A stretch of 63,525 nucleotides of DNA from Clostridiales bacterium DTU053 (GCA_001512765.1 LFSO01000019.1:154878-218402); one strand, 5' to 3'. Shown: positions 14,052 through 23,236, counted from the first letter of the stretch. The notes: generated by a model not told the origin, from the sequence alone. A program made the numbers and translations.

Positions 14052-15897
14052 ACTCTACTTTAGTCCACACAAGCATGTCGCACTCTTCTCTGTTGGCGAA
14101 AGCAAAGTAGGGAATGAATACCGCTTTGCATTCCTCTTTTTCAAATTGAGCGCGTCTGTAAAGCTCATCAAAGGGCTTTGTTCTGAAGGCTTTAGCCTCA
14201 ATAATTTGAACGCCCAGTTCGTCAAACCATTTTACCTTGAAATCGGGCTCACGGCTGATGGATATATCTCTGAGATTCGGGCCGTTGTCGATTTCTTCAA
14301 GGCAGTATACCACGGGACCCGCCTGCAAAGCTACCCTGCCGGCGTTGGCGTTTACCTTGGGGTTGCACTCCACAAAGAAGGGGCTGACATCAAGCCGCAA
14401 AGCCGCGGAGATTTCATCAGCGTCAACCTCTATACGAGCAAAGCCGTCAGTGGGTTTTATATCCGCAGTCTTGCCGTTTATTTCTACGGTGAATTCTTCG
14501 CTCCATGCGGGAATTCTGAGAGCCAGGGTTTTGCCCTTCATTCCCTTTGCGGTGATATTTACCTTGCCGTCCCATGGGTAGTTGGTTTTTTGGGTTATTT
14601 CCACATCGGCATCGCCGAGCTTTAAATTCGATACGCTTTCCATGTACTGATTTACATAGAGGGTGTTTTCGTCGCTGCCCACAGTGTATACATAGCCGCC
14701 GATGGAGGCTATAAAGCGGGTGACATTGGGCGGGCAGCAGGAGCAGTCGAAAACCTCCTTGCGCTTTGTCAGCGGGAAACGCTCTTTGGCGGGCCATGAT
14801 ACATTTCTGGTTCTGTCGGCTCTTACAATCTCAAGGGGGTTTTCATAGAAGAAGCTCTTTCCGTCAAGGGAGAGACCCGACAGAAATCCGTTGTATATGA
14901 CCTTTTCGACAATGTCGCCGTACTTGCCGTTGGGCCGGATTTCATTCATCCTGCCAGCGAACATGGCAAGGGATATGGCGGCGCAGGTTTCGGCATAGGC
15001 GTTGGGGTTGGGAAGGTCATAGTCGATTGTGAACGCCTCGCCATGGTGACTGGAGCCGATGCCGCCCGTTACATACATTCTTCTATTTACGATATTGTCA
15101 AAAAGGCTGTTAAGCGCCACCTTCAATTCCTCGTCGTCAAACTCCGCGGCGATATCAGCCATGCCGCTGTAAAGATAGCAGGCTCTGACGGAGTGACCCT
15201 CGGCAGTGCGCTGCTCTCTTACGGGCATATGGCTTTGATTGTAAATCATAAGCTCTTCTTTATCGCCCCTTGCTCCTCGGGAGTCGATAAAGTGCTTGGA
15301 GAGATTTAAGTATTTCTCCTCACCCGTGCAGCGGTAGAGCCTGACAAGAGCCAGCTCTATCTCCTCATGTCCGGGTGTTGCAAACTCGGCGGAATCCTCG
15401 ATTTTGAAAACTTTTTCGATATAGTCGGCATACTTTTTCATGAGCTTTAGGAACTTATCCTTGCCCGTTGCCTCGTAGTATGCGACGGCAGCCTCAATAA
15501 GATGACCAGCGCAGTAAAGCTCGTGGGCGTCTCTTATGGTGAACCTTTCATCAGGCTCCACAACGGTAAAGTAGATATTGAAATAGCCGTTTTCGTCCTG
15601 ATTCTTTTCGATAAGGTCAACAAGGGCGTCAACCTCTTTTTCAAGCTCCTCGTTTCTCTCCTTTGAGAGTATGTACGCGGCGCTCTCCATCCACTTTGCC
15701 ACATCTGAGTCCCAGAAGAAATGTGGCTTTTTCGGTTTGCCCTCAGTCCAGTCGCACTTAAAGGCGTCAAACCTGCCTGTGTCCTTGAATCTGTCACGAA
15801 CGGCATAAATGGTGACAATTTTGTTTAAATCCTGTCTGTCCTTCCAAAAGCCGCCCGTAATATCAATGTTTTTGTAGGAGACATTTTTGTTTCTCAT
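14050..15897 (-). CDS. GH127 beta-L-arabinofuranosidase-like enzyme (DUF1680)
   Basis: A 615-residue (alpha/alpha)6-barrel enzyme with C-terminal beta-sandwich. GH127 enzymes cleave beta-L-arabinofuranosyl linkages using a zinc-bound cysteine nucleophile. The sequence shows YAETCAAI with the conserved Glu and the CSCCPPNVTRF cluster with the catalytic cysteine. HxGHLIEAAVAYYEATGK-like and PGHEEIELALVRLYRCTGEEKYL segments are also typical. There is no signal peptide, so it acts on imported oligosaccharides. It is the last gene of the minus operon with the HAD-IB and metallophosphoesterase genes; 14 bases separate it from the former. Confidence 0.9.
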   Translation of the reverse strand: MRNKNVSYKNIDITGGFWKDRQDLNKIVTIYAVRDRFKDTGRFDAFKCDWTEGKPKKPHFFWDSDVAKWMESAAYILSKERNEELEKEVDALVDLIEKNQDENGYFNIYFTVVEPDERFTIRDAHELYCAGHLIEAAVAYYEATGKDKFLKLMKKYADYIEKVFKIEDSAEFATPGHEEIELALVRLYRCTGEEKYLNLSKHFIDSRGARGDKEELMIYNQSHMPVREQRTAEGHSVRACYLYSGMADIAAEFDDEELKVALNSLFDNIVNRRMYVTGGIGSSHHGEAFTIDYDLPNPNAYAETCAAISLAMFAGRMNEIRPNGKYGDIVEKVIYNGFLSGLSLDGKSFFYENPLEIVRADRTRNVSWPAKERFPLTKRKEVFDCSCCPPNVTRFIASIGGYVYTVGSDENTLYVNQYMESVSNLKLGDADVEITQKTNYPWDGKVNITAKGMKGKTLALRIPAWSEEFTVEINGKTADIKPTDGFARIEVDADEISAALRLDVSPFFVECNPKVNANAGRVALQAGPVVYCLEEIDNGPNLRDISISREPDFKVKWFDELGVQIIEAKAFRTKPFDELYRRAQFEKEECKAVFIPYFAFANREECDMLVWTKVE

Positions 15898-15911
15898 GCC
15901 AATTCCGCCTT

Positions 15912-16481
15912 TTACTTTATTCTTTGGATTTTATTGCCCTTTACAAGATATGCCTCCTTTGCAATCTCAATAAGGGGCGCGTCGTTTATAGAGTCGGTAT
16001 AGAACTTGTCAATCGGAGCGTCGCCGAATCTTTCTTTGAATGCTCTAACCTTGTTTTTTCTGTAGCAGAACCTTTCGATTTTGCCGGTTTCGTGATTGAA
16101 GGTTGTGCCGATAACCTCTTTGACTCCGAGTCTGTTGCAGATTTCCCTCATAAAGATTTCGGGAGAGGCTGTGATTATCACATCATCATCCTGCTGAATC
16201 TCTTTGTAAAAGGGTTTGATTTTGTGCATGTGCGAGTCCCAGAACTCTTTTGCGTCCCTATCGCAGGTGTCGATAACCTTCAAAACATAAGGCTCTATCA
16301 TTGGTATGTATTTTTGAAGGGCGTCCTCAATTGTGATATTGCCCTTTTTGTAGTTATACATTGCCTTTAAAACCTTGGGATAGTATTTGACCAAGTGGGG
16401 CATTTTTTTAATATAAAACCAAAACAGCGCAAGCGAGCTTTCGCCGTCGTAGATTGTGTTGTCAAAATCGTAAACATTCAT
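15912..16481 (-). CDS. HAD-IB family phosphatase
   Basis: A 189-residue haloacid-dehalogenase-superfamily phosphatase of the SerB-like IB type. Motif I is YDFDNTIYDG (nucleophile and acid Asp), motif II is ITAS, motif III is Lys in the FCYRKNK region, and motif IV is DSINDAPL. A long helical cap lies between motifs I and II. The substrate is unknown; IB members act on phosphoserine, phospholipid precursors or sugar phosphates. ATG at 16481 is favoured because AGGGTG lies ten bases upstream; a GTG at 16490 overlaps the upstream stop. It is co-transcribed with the phosphoesterase and GH127 genes. Confidence 0.82.
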   Translation of the reverse strand: MNVYDFDNTIYDGESSLALFWFYIKKMPHLVKYYPKVLKAMYNYKKGNITIEDALQKYIPMIEPYVLKVIDTCDRDAKEFWDSHMHKIKPFYKEIQQDDDVIITASPEIFMREICNRLGVKEVIGTTFNHETGKIERFCYRKNKVRAFKERFGDAPIDKFYTDSINDAPLIEIAKEAYLVKGNKIQRIK

Positions 16482-16486
16482 GCCTA

Positions 16487-17632
16487 TCACACCCTATGCT
16501 TACATTTTTTAATCGCATTGACTGCTTTCGCCGCCGCGAGCAGTGAGGCCGTAAGCAATGCGGCGGAGCCTGCGCAGATAAGTTTCTTTTTAATTCTTAG
16601 CGGCAACATTTCGTGCAGCGGGAGTGTGGTGGGTATGCTGCCCACGATTTCTGTGTAGTAATATGTATCCGTCTTTAGCTTTTTGGGTTCGTTTTCGTAA
16701 AGGGTTATAAGTCTTACGCCGCGGTCGATTCCGTCGCCGTATGCGGTAAAGCCCGCTCCCCTTGTCTGAATCAGCTTAATGCCGTCCACATCGCCCACAA
16801 AGTCGTTTATATGGTCGTGACCGAATACGGCGCCGATTACATCCCCCGTTTTAAGCCAGCTCATAAACTGACCGTTGTTTATATCGGGCGGGCAGGGACC
16901 TTCTCCAAGAGCGCCCTTTGTGTATTTGGGGCGGGCGATGACAAAGCGCCTGTCGCTCCATGCTCCGTGACCTTTTACGGCAAAGGGGGTCAGGGGATGA
17001 ACCGCCTTGAGAAGTCTGTACTGCTCGGGAACGGTTATGTGCTGGAACACAAGGGAGTATACCGGCATTCCGCCGTTTTTCTTTTTTAATTCCTCGCTTT
17101 TCTTTTCGTACCAGGCGATTTGCTCGTCGGAAACAAATGCATAGGAGCGGTTGCCGTTTTCGTCTTCGTAGTAATCCCTTGAGTCTATCATCCAGAGGTT
17201 AAATGCCATTTTGTCGGAATCGGAGCGAAGGATGGGGAGATTGTAGTTTCCGCAGCCGACCTCGCAATCGCCTTCTGCCAACAGGCAGTATTCGCTCTTT
17301 TGAAATAGCGCTGCCTGCTCTTTGTTGGAAACACCGGTTTCATGGTCGTGATTGCCGAAAACAACGGCGAACAGCTTTTTGTGCCTGTCGAAAATCTCGG
17401 TTATGCTCGAAATTACCCTTTCAACGCCTTCAAAGCTGCTGCCTTTCCAGCCGCTTGTATTGTCGCCCAAAAGCACCGTAAGGTCGGGGTCGAATTTAAT
17501 AAGCGACGCTTCAAGCAGTTTAAGAGTATCCGCACTTCCCTTTTCCCCGTTGTCTTTAAGATGCATGTCAGCAACGGTGAGGATTGTAAACTTGCCGTCC
17601 CTGTTAAATCTTAAAACTTTGTCAGCAGGCAT
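16487..17632 (-). CDS. Metallophosphoesterase with C-terminal membrane anchor
   Basis: A 381-residue calcineurin-like phosphoesterase. Metal-binding motifs are VADMHLKD, LLGDNTSG, GNHDHETG and FGHDHIND. A hydrophobic segment at about 350-368 near the C-terminus, bracketed by Lys/Arg, suggests a tail anchor with the enzyme on the cytoplasmic side; no N-terminal signal is seen. The closest general type is the Dcr2/YkuE-like phosphohydrolase group. The start is ATG at 17632 with GGAGGAAATT upstream. It is the first gene of a three-gene operon ending in GH127. The substrate is unknown. Confidence 0.82.
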   Translation of the reverse strand: MPADKVLRFNRDGKFTILTVADMHLKDNGEKGSADTLKLLEASLIKFDPDLTVLLGDNTSGWKGSSFEGVERVISSITEIFDRHKKLFAVVFGNHDHETGVSNKEQAALFQKSEYCLLAEGDCEVGCGNYNLPILRSDSDKMAFNLWMIDSRDYYEDENGNRSYAFVSDEQIAWYEKKSEELKKKNGGMPVYSLVFQHITVPEQYRLLKAVHPLTPFAVKGHGAWSDRRFVIARPKYTKGALGEGPCPPDINNGQFMSWLKTGDVIGAVFGHDHINDFVGDVDGIKLIQTRGAGFTAYGDGIDRGVRLITLYENEPKKLKTDTYYYTEIVGSIPTTLPLHEMLPLRIKKKLICAGSAALLTASLLAAAKAVNAIKKCKHRV

Positions 17633-17726
17633 AATTTCCTCCGGTAAAATAATAATATTTGAATTCTTGGGAAAACTGTAAATAAAGGCAGAACCGTGTG
17701 CTTTTTTCCATTATTTTATTTAAAAA

Positions 17727-17755
17727 ATTATAACATCAATAAATTACCATATCAA
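17727..17755 (-). promoter_or_regulatory. Sigma-A promoter of the phosphoesterase-GH127 operon
   Basis: On the minus strand TTGATA (17755-17750), a 17-base spacer and TATAAT (17732-17727). Confidence 0.85.
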
Positions 17756-17818
17756 GACCGTATATCTTGGCGTTAATAGACCATACTAATGGCGAAACCT
17801 TTAAAGGAGTTGAAAATA

Positions 17819-18034
17819 ATGCTTGACAGAATATCACTTGTTCTTGTAATAATCGGTGCCCTGAACTGGGGAGCTATCGGTCTTTTCCAGTTTGATGTGG
17901 TCGCATGGTTATTTGGCGGACAAGCTGCTATCATTAGCAGAATTATATATACAATAGTAGCTCTTGCCGGTATCTGGTGCATTTCTCTGCTGTTCAGAGA
18001 GAGCGAGGTTCTTGCATCGGAAACTGATGAATAA
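17819..18034 (+). CDS. DUF378-type small membrane protein
   Basis: A 71-residue protein with two membrane helices, matching the DUF378 pattern MLDRISLVLVIIGALNWGAIGLF followed by a second helix IIYTIVALAGIWCISLLF. The Asn-Trp-Gly motif in the first helix is typical. The function is unknown. The start is ATG at 17819 with AAAGGAG nine bases upstream; an earlier in-frame ATG at 17789 has none. It is a single gene with its own terminator. Confidence 0.88.
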   Translation: MLDRISLVLVIIGALNWGAIGLFQFDVVAWLFGGQAAIISRIIYTIVALAGIWCISLLFRESEVLASETDE

Positions 18035-18057
18035 CATTAAACTGTCAAAATATTAAA

Positions 18058-18080
18058 CGGGGCGACTTTTTGCCGCCCCG
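18058..18080. terminator. Terminator between DUF378 and ilvD genes
   Basis: CGGGGCG/CGCCCCG with a nine-base loop, followed by ATTTGTTTATT on plus and TTTAATATTTT on minus. It serves both convergent genes. Confidence 0.75.
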
Positions 18081-18086
18081 ATTTGT

Positions 18087-19778
18087 TTATTCTTCAAGCA
18101 TTGCTCCGCCTGAAACTGGGCCGACAAGCTTTGCGTAGCGGGCAAGCCAGCCGGTTTTGATTTTGGGTGCGGGAGGAATCCAGTTCTTCTTTCTCTCCTC
18201 CAGAACTTCGTCGTCAACAAGCACCTCGATAGTGCGCTTGCTGAGGCTGAGCCTAATGATATCTCCTTCTTGCACAAAGGCGATCGGACCGCCCAGAGCA
18301 GCCTCGGGAGCAACATGACCTATGACGCCGCCCCTTGAAGCGCCTGAGAATCTGCCGTCAGTGACAAGGGCAACGCTGCTGTCAAGTCCCTGACCGGCAA
18401 GCAGAGCTGTAAGGGTCAGCATTTCGGGCATACCGGGTCCGCCCTTGGGTCCTTCGTACCTTATGACCATTACATCGCCGGGCTTGATTCTCCTCATAGC
18501 GAGCGCGGACATCGCGTGGCGCTCGGAATCGAATACCCTTGCGGGGCCTTCGTGCTCAAACATTTCAGGCAGAACGCCCGCGGACTTGATAACGGCTCCC
18601 AAGGGGGCTAAATTGCCCTTGAGGACCATGAGGCCGCCCTCTTCGGAATAGGGGTTCGAGAAGGGGTGAATGACCTCGGGGTCCAGAACCTCCGCGTTCT
18701 CAACATTTTCGGCGAGTGTCTTGCCCGTGACGGTCATCTGCTCGCCGTTAATAAGTCCAGCTTCTATCGCCTGCTTAATTACAGCAGACACGCCGCCGGC
18801 AACATCAAGGTCCTGCATAAGATGCTTGCCCGACGGTGACAGCTTTACGATATGGGGAGTTTTGCGGCTGATTTCGTCAAAGTCGTCAAGACTTATATCA
18901 ACTCCGATTGAGCGTGCCAGCGCGGGCAGATGCAGCGCCGTATTGGTTGAGCAGCCGAGGAGCATATCGAGGGTGATTGCGTTTATGAAAGACTCCCTTG
19001 TTAAGAATTCGGAGGGTCTGAAGTCGTACTTCGCAAGCTCAACGGCAATCTGACCCGCCTTTTTAGCCATATGATAACGCTTTGCGTTTACTGCGGGGAC
19101 CGTGCCCGTACCGGGCAGGGAGATGCCGAGAACCTCGGTCATGCATGCCATGGAGTTTGCGGTGAACATACCCTGGCATGAGCCGCAGCCGGGGCAGACC
19201 TCATCCTCGTATGCCTGGAACTCCTCTATGTCAAGGGTGCCCGCAAGCACCTGACCTGCGGATTCGGCGACATCCTGCACATCCACTCTTTTGCCCCTGT
19301 AATTGCCCGCTAGCATGGGGCCGCCCGTAACGACTATGAAGGGGATGTCAAGTCTTAAAGCGCCCATAATCATGCCGGGGATAATCTTGTCGCAGGAGCA
19401 GACAAGAACAAGGGCGTCGCATGTGTGGGAGTTTGCCATGGTTTCGACAGAGTCGGCAATAAGCTCTCTGCTGGGCAGGGAGTATCTCATGCCGAGACCG
19501 CCCATAACAATGCCGTCGCAAATGCCGATTGTGGAAAACTCTATGGGAGTGCCGCCTCCCATGAGGATACCGTCTTTGACAGCCTGTCCGATTTTATCAA
19601 GGTTTGAATGTCCCGGGAAAAAGTTTGAATAGGAATTGACAACGCCTATAAAGGGTCTGTAAATCTGGTCGTCGGTAAGGCCCGCGCCCTTCATTAAGGC
19701 TCTCGCGCTGATTTTGGCCTCGCCGTTCTTTAAAACCTCGCTGCGAAAATCATCGGTCATTTCTCTGTTTTTAAACAT
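18087..19778 (-). CDS. ilvD: Dihydroxy-acid dehydratase family protein
   Basis: A 563-residue IlvD/Edd-family dehydratase. In branched-chain amino acid synthesis it converts 2,3-dihydroxy-isovalerate to 2-ketoisovalerate; some homologues act on sugar acids. Iron-sulfur ligands are visible in SCDKIIPG and CPGCGSCQGMF, with TANSM after it; GMRYSLPSRELIADSVE is close to classical IlvD. The length is normal. It follows a PanE-like reductase on the same strand after a 45-base gap containing a hairpin. There are no ilvC, ilvB or leu genes nearby. As ketoisovalerate is also the precursor of ketopantoate, pairing with PanE fits pantoate synthesis, but panB is absent here. No strong ribosome site precedes the ATG. 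Confidence 0.88.
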   Translation of the reverse strand: MFKNREMTDDFRSEVLKNGEAKISARALMKGAGLTDDQIYRPFIGVVNSYSNFFPGHSNLDKIGQAVKDGILMGGGTPIEFSTIGICDGIVMGGLGMRYSLPSRELIADSVETMANSHTCDALVLVCSCDKIIPGMIMGALRLDIPFIVVTGGPMLAGNYRGKRVDVQDVAESAGQVLAGTLDIEEFQAYEDEVCPGCGSCQGMFTANSMACMTEVLGISLPGTGTVPAVNAKRYHMAKKAGQIAVELAKYDFRPSEFLTRESFINAITLDMLLGCSTNTALHLPALARSIGVDISLDDFDEISRKTPHIVKLSPSGKHLMQDLDVAGGVSAVIKQAIEAGLINGEQMTVTGKTLAENVENAEVLDPEVIHPFSNPYSEEGGLMVLKGNLAPLGAVIKSAGVLPEMFEHEGPARVFDSERHAMSALAMRRIKPGDVMVIRYEGPKGGPGMPEMLTLTALLAGQGLDSSVALVTDGRFSGASRGGVIGHVAPEAALGGPIAFVQEGDIIRLSLSKRTIEVLVDDEVLEERKKNWIPPAPKIKTGWLARYAKLVGPVSGGAMLEE

Positions 19779-19784
19779 ACCGTT

Positions 19785-19801
19785 TTCCGCTTAAAGCGGA
19801 A
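19785..19801 (-). repeat. Intercistronic hairpin before ilvD
   Basis: TTCCGCTT-A-AAGCGGAA, perfect eight-base arms with a single central base, in the gap between the PanE-like and ilvD genes. Confidence 0.5.
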
Positions 19802-19823
19802 TGTTCACCCCGATTCTATGTAA

Positions 19824-20855
19824 TCAGATTTTTATAAGGCCTTCATCAACAAAGACTTTGAGGTTGTCCATTGAGATTTTGCGCTCTTTCCTCTCAATCT
19901 CCTTAATGAGCTGAACCATCTTTTCGTTTACGGGAGTGGGAACGCCGAACTCCTTGCCCTTTCTGACTATGTAGCCGTTGAAGTAGTCAATCTCTGTGGG
20001 CTTGCCCCTTTCAAGGGACTGGAGCGAGGAGGATTTGTCGTCCTTATATTTTACCTTGCCTATGACTCTGAAAAGGGTTTCGCAAAGAAGATCGAACCAC
20101 TTTGCGTCCGTTAAAAGAAGCAGGTTGTAATTGAGAACTTTGTTAAAGGGCGGTACATAGAGGTTCATAGCCTTTGCGACCTTGATGCCCTCCCTTGCTA
20201 TGGCAAGGAAAAGAACTCTGGCGGACTTTTCGTCAAGCATTACGCCGAGGGTCTGACCCGTAAGAGCGCCCAATGAAGTGATGCAGGAGTTGATTATAAG
20301 CTTTGAATACTGCTCTGACTGAATCATGTCGGAGATATGGCAGGGCACTGTGCAGTCGAGCATTTTTCTTATGTACTCAAGCTTGTCCGAAGTATAGCCG
20401 GGAAGCATGCCAATCGCAAAGGAGCCGAGGCTCGTCATGGTAAGAGATGTGGGCGTATCAAGGTTTGCTCCAAAGCCTATCATGCAGCCAACCGCCCTCT
20501 CCTTGCCCACGATGTCCGCAAGGATTTCAAGGCACATGCCGTTCTGCATGGATACAACAAGCGCGTCTTCCTTAATGTGGGGCAGCATTGCCTTTGCTAT
20601 TTCGGGCATGGCGTATGCCTTTGAAGCTATAATGCAAATGTCGTAGTCGTGCTGGTCGATAGACTCAATATCAGGGTAAGCGTGGAGCTTTACCTTATGC
20701 TCTCCTCTGGGTCCTTTGAGATACAGTCCGTCGTTCTTGATTTTCTCCGCGGTTTCCTCACCGCGGCAGACTACATGCAAATCAAAGCCGTTTGCTTTCG
20801 CAAGGACCGCTACGGTTCCGCCTATGGCGCCTGTGCCGACTAAAATGGTTTTCAC
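19824..20855 (-). CDS. Ketopantoate reductase family protein (PanE/ApbA-like)
   Basis: A 343-residue NADP-dependent 2-hydroxyacid dehydrogenase of the 6-phosphogluconate-dehydrogenase superfamily. The N-terminal loop is VGTGAIGGTVA, SKAYAMPEIAKAML and VSMQNGM mark the nucleotide/substrate cleft, and the C-terminal helical domain has KLIINSCITSLGALTGQ with the catalytic Lys. It is longer than E. coli PanE, with an extra C-terminal segment. The start is GTG at 20855 with GGGGAGGAAAT upstream. Possible reactions are 2-dehydropantoate to pantoate or a related ketoacid reduction. It leads the operon with ilvD. Confidence 0.82.
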   Translation of the reverse strand: MKTILVGTGAIGGTVAVLAKANGFDLHVVCRGEETAEKIKNDGLYLKGPRGEHKVKLHAYPDIESIDQHDYDICIIASKAYAMPEIAKAMLPHIKEDALVVSMQNGMCLEILADIVGKERAVGCMIGFGANLDTPTSLTMTSLGSFAIGMLPGYTSDKLEYIRKMLDCTVPCHISDMIQSEQYSKLIINSCITSLGALTGQTLGVMLDEKSARVLFLAIAREGIKVAKAMNLYVPPFNKVLNYNLLLLTDAKWFDLLCETLFRVIGKVKYKDDKSSSLQSLERGKPTEIDYFNGYIVRKGKEFGVPTPVNEKMVQLIKEIERKERKISMDNLKVFVDEGLIKI

Positions 20856-20915
20856 TTTATTTCCTCCCCAATATAAAATTAGCAAATATCACCATTTTTA
20901 ATGATTACATAGGAG

Positions 20916-20944
20916 ATTATATATTAACATTCAACAAGTGTCAA
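20916..20944 (-). promoter_or_regulatory. Consensus sigma-A promoter of the PanE-like/ilvD operon
   Basis: On the minus strand TTGACA (20944-20939), a 17-base spacer and TATAAT (20921-20916): a perfect match. Confidence 0.9.
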
Positions 20945-21034
20945 TGATTTACATTTAATTATGACAATGATGTGAAAAATGAAATTTTATTAAGAAATTA
21001 CACAAAATAAGGCTCATATTTGTAGTTTTTTTAA

Positions 21035-21063
21035 TTGAAAAGTATAAATAATTATGATACAAT
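21035..21063 (+). promoter_or_regulatory. Sigma-A promoter of the EF-G-like gene
   Basis: TTGAAA (21035-21040), a 17-base spacer and TACAAT (21058-21063). Confidence 0.8.
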
Positions 21064-21125
21064 TCAGTTTGATACTTTAATATGACGATTAGTCTATTCA
21101 GAACTTGATGGGAGGATTAAGGATT

Positions 21126-23201
21126 TTGAAAGTTTATAACGCTAAAGACATTCGCAACATCGTCATAGCCGGTCACGGCGGCAGAGGCAAGACCACCCTT
21201 GCTGAGGCCATGCTTTATGTGGCAGGTGCTACCGACAGACTCGGCAAGGTTGCCGACGGCAACACCGTAATGGACTATGACGCTGAAGAAAAGAGACGCA
21301 AAACTTCAGTGAGCGCTGCGGTTGCTCCTTTGGAGTGGAAGAACAGAAAGATAAACTTAATTGACACTCCCGGTCTTTTTGACTTTGAAGGCGCTGTTCA
21401 TGAGGGTATGAGAGCTGCCGAGTGCGCTCTTATAGTTCTTGCCGCGGGCGCAGGCTACGATGTAGGCGCAGAGAAGGCATTTGACGCCGCAGACGGCAGA
21501 GGCATCGCTAAGATGTTCGCCGTTACAAGGTGCGACCAGGAGAATACAGACTTCGCAAAGACACTTGAGGCTCTCAAGGCAGAAGTAGGCACAAAGATTT
21601 GCCCCGTTGTAGTTCCCTACTATGAGGGCGGCGCTGTTAAGGCATACGCAAACCTTGCGACAGGCAAGGCTTATGAGTACAAGAACGGCAAGGCAAGCAA
21701 AACCGCCTTCCCCGAGGACGCAGCCATCAGCGAAATGCGCGATGTATTCAATGAGGCAGTAGCATCCGCAGACGATGAGCTTATGGAGAAGTTCTTTGAG
21801 GGCGAGAGCTTTACCGCTGAGGAAATTCAGCGCGGACTTTCCCTCGGAATTTCAAACGGCTCCATTTATCCCGTATTCGCTTGCGCAGGACTTACAGCAG
21901 ACGGCGTAGACCTGCTTCTTGACGCAATCGCTGACTATGCTCCCAACGCGGCAGAGCACGCAGGCGAAACCGCAACAGACGCAAGCGGCGCAGAGAAAGA
22001 ACTCGCATGCGACGAAAACGGTCCCCTTGCAGCAGTATGCTTTAAGACCGTTGCCGACCCCTTCGTCGGTAAGATGTCATTCATTAAGGTTGTATCCGGC
22101 AAGATGACAGCCGATGTTCCCGCATACAACGCAAGAACAGGCGAAAGCGAAAGAATCGGCAAGCTGCTCTCCGTCAAGGGCGGCAAGCAGGAGGATATTT
22201 CTGTTCTGCCCGCAGGCGATATCGGCGTTGTTACAAAGCTTTCAAGCGTAATGACAGGCGATACAATCTGCTCGCCCAAGGATGTTCTCCATCTCAAGGG
22301 CGTTCAGTTCCCGACCCCCTGCCTCTCAATGGCTGTTAAGGCTGTTAAGAAGGGCGAGGAGGACAAGGTTTCTTCCGGCCTCAGAAAGCTCATGGAAGAA
22401 GACCCGTCAATCGTATTCTATACCAACGAGGAAACAAGACAGCAGATTCTCTCAGGTCTCGGCGAGCAGCACCTTGATGTTATCACCACAAAGCTGCAGG
22501 CTAAGTTCGGCGTTAAGGTTGAGCTTGAGATTCCGAGAGTCGCATACAGAGAGACCATCCGCAAAAAGGTCGAGGCTCAGGGCAGACACAAGAAGCAGAC
22601 CGGCGGTCACGGTCAGTTCGGCGATGTTTATATCAGATTCGAGCCGTGGGATACAGAGGACCTTGTATTTGCTGAGGAAATCGTCGGCGGCGCAGTTCCC
22701 AAGCAGTACTTCCCCGCCGTTGAAAAGGGTCTCAGAGAGTGCGTAGCAAAGGGCTTCCTCGCAGGCTATCCGATGGTCGGCGTAAAGGCTACACTCTACT
22801 TCGGTACTTACCACGCCGTTGACTCATCCGAAATGGCATTCAAGATTGCCGCTTCACTCGCATTCAAGAACGCTATGCCTCAGGCTTCGCCCACAATTCT
22901 TGAGCCCATCGGCACACTGAAGGCTTACATGCCCGACGAGAACCTGGGTGACATCATGGGCGAAATCACAAAGCGCCGCGGCAGAGTTCTCGGCATGGGT
23001 CCCGCAAAGAAGCCGAAGATGCAGGAGCTTACAGCAGAAGTTCCGATGGCCGAAATGGGCGACTTCTCCACAACTCTCCGCTCGGTAACCCAGGGCAGAG
23101 GCTCCTTCACCCTTGAGTTCGCAAGATATGAGGAGGCTCCCGCAAACATCGTTGAGAAGGTTATCGAGGAAGCAAAGAAGAGACAGGAAGAGGAAGAATA
23201 A
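21126..23201 (+). CDS. EF-G-like translational GTPase (EF-G type II)
   Basis: A 691-residue five-domain EF-G paralogue. The G1 loop is GHGGRGKTT instead of the GHxDxGKT of canonical EF-G, followed by VADGNTVMDYD and DTPGLFDF. The G4 position reads TRCDQEN where family members usually have NKMDREN, so the guanine-specificity motif NKxD is changed to TRCD. Domains II-V are complete, with GHGQFGDVYIRFEP and the MGEITKRRGRVLGM loop. These features are those of the EF-G-like/FusA2 subfamily, whose role is unclear; ribosome recycling and rescue are candidates. The start is TTG at 21126 after GGGAGG. It is a single gene with its own promoter and terminator, outside any str operon. Confidence 0.85.
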   Translation: MKVYNAKDIRNIVIAGHGGRGKTTLAEAMLYVAGATDRLGKVADGNTVMDYDAEEKRRKTSVSAAVAPLEWKNRKINLIDTPGLFDFEGAVHEGMRAAECALIVLAAGAGYDVGAEKAFDAADGRGIAKMFAVTRCDQENTDFAKTLEALKAEVGTKICPVVVPYYEGGAVKAYANLATGKAYEYKNGKASKTAFPEDAAISEMRDVFNEAVASADDELMEKFFEGESFTAEEIQRGLSLGISNGSIYPVFACAGLTADGVDLLLDAIADYAPNAAEHAGETATDASGAEKELACDENGPLAAVCFKTVADPFVGKMSFIKVVSGKMTADVPAYNARTGESERIGKLLSVKGGKQEDISVLPAGDIGVVTKLSSVMTGDTICSPKDVLHLKGVQFPTPCLSMAVKAVKKGEEDKVSSGLRKLMEEDPSIVFYTNEETRQQILSGLGEQHLDVITTKLQAKFGVKVELEIPRVAYRETIRKKVEAQGRHKKQTGGHGQFGDVYIRFEPWDTEDLVFAEEIVGGAVPKQYFPAVEKGLRECVAKGFLAGYPMVGVKATLYFGTYHAVDSSEMAFKIAASLAFKNAMPQASPTILEPIGTLKAYMPDENLGDIMGEITKRRGRVLGMGPAKKPKMQELTAEVPMAEMGDFSTTLRSVTQGRGSFTLEFARYEEAPANIVEKVIEEAKKRQEEEE

Positions 23202-23208
23202 AAACAAT

Positions 23209-23236
23209 AAAGAGCCTTATGAAAATAAGGCTCTTT
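23209..23236 (+). terminator. Terminator of the EF-G-like gene
   Basis: AAAGAGCCTTAT-GAAA-ATAAGGCTCTTT followed by TATTATTT. Confidence 0.9.
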
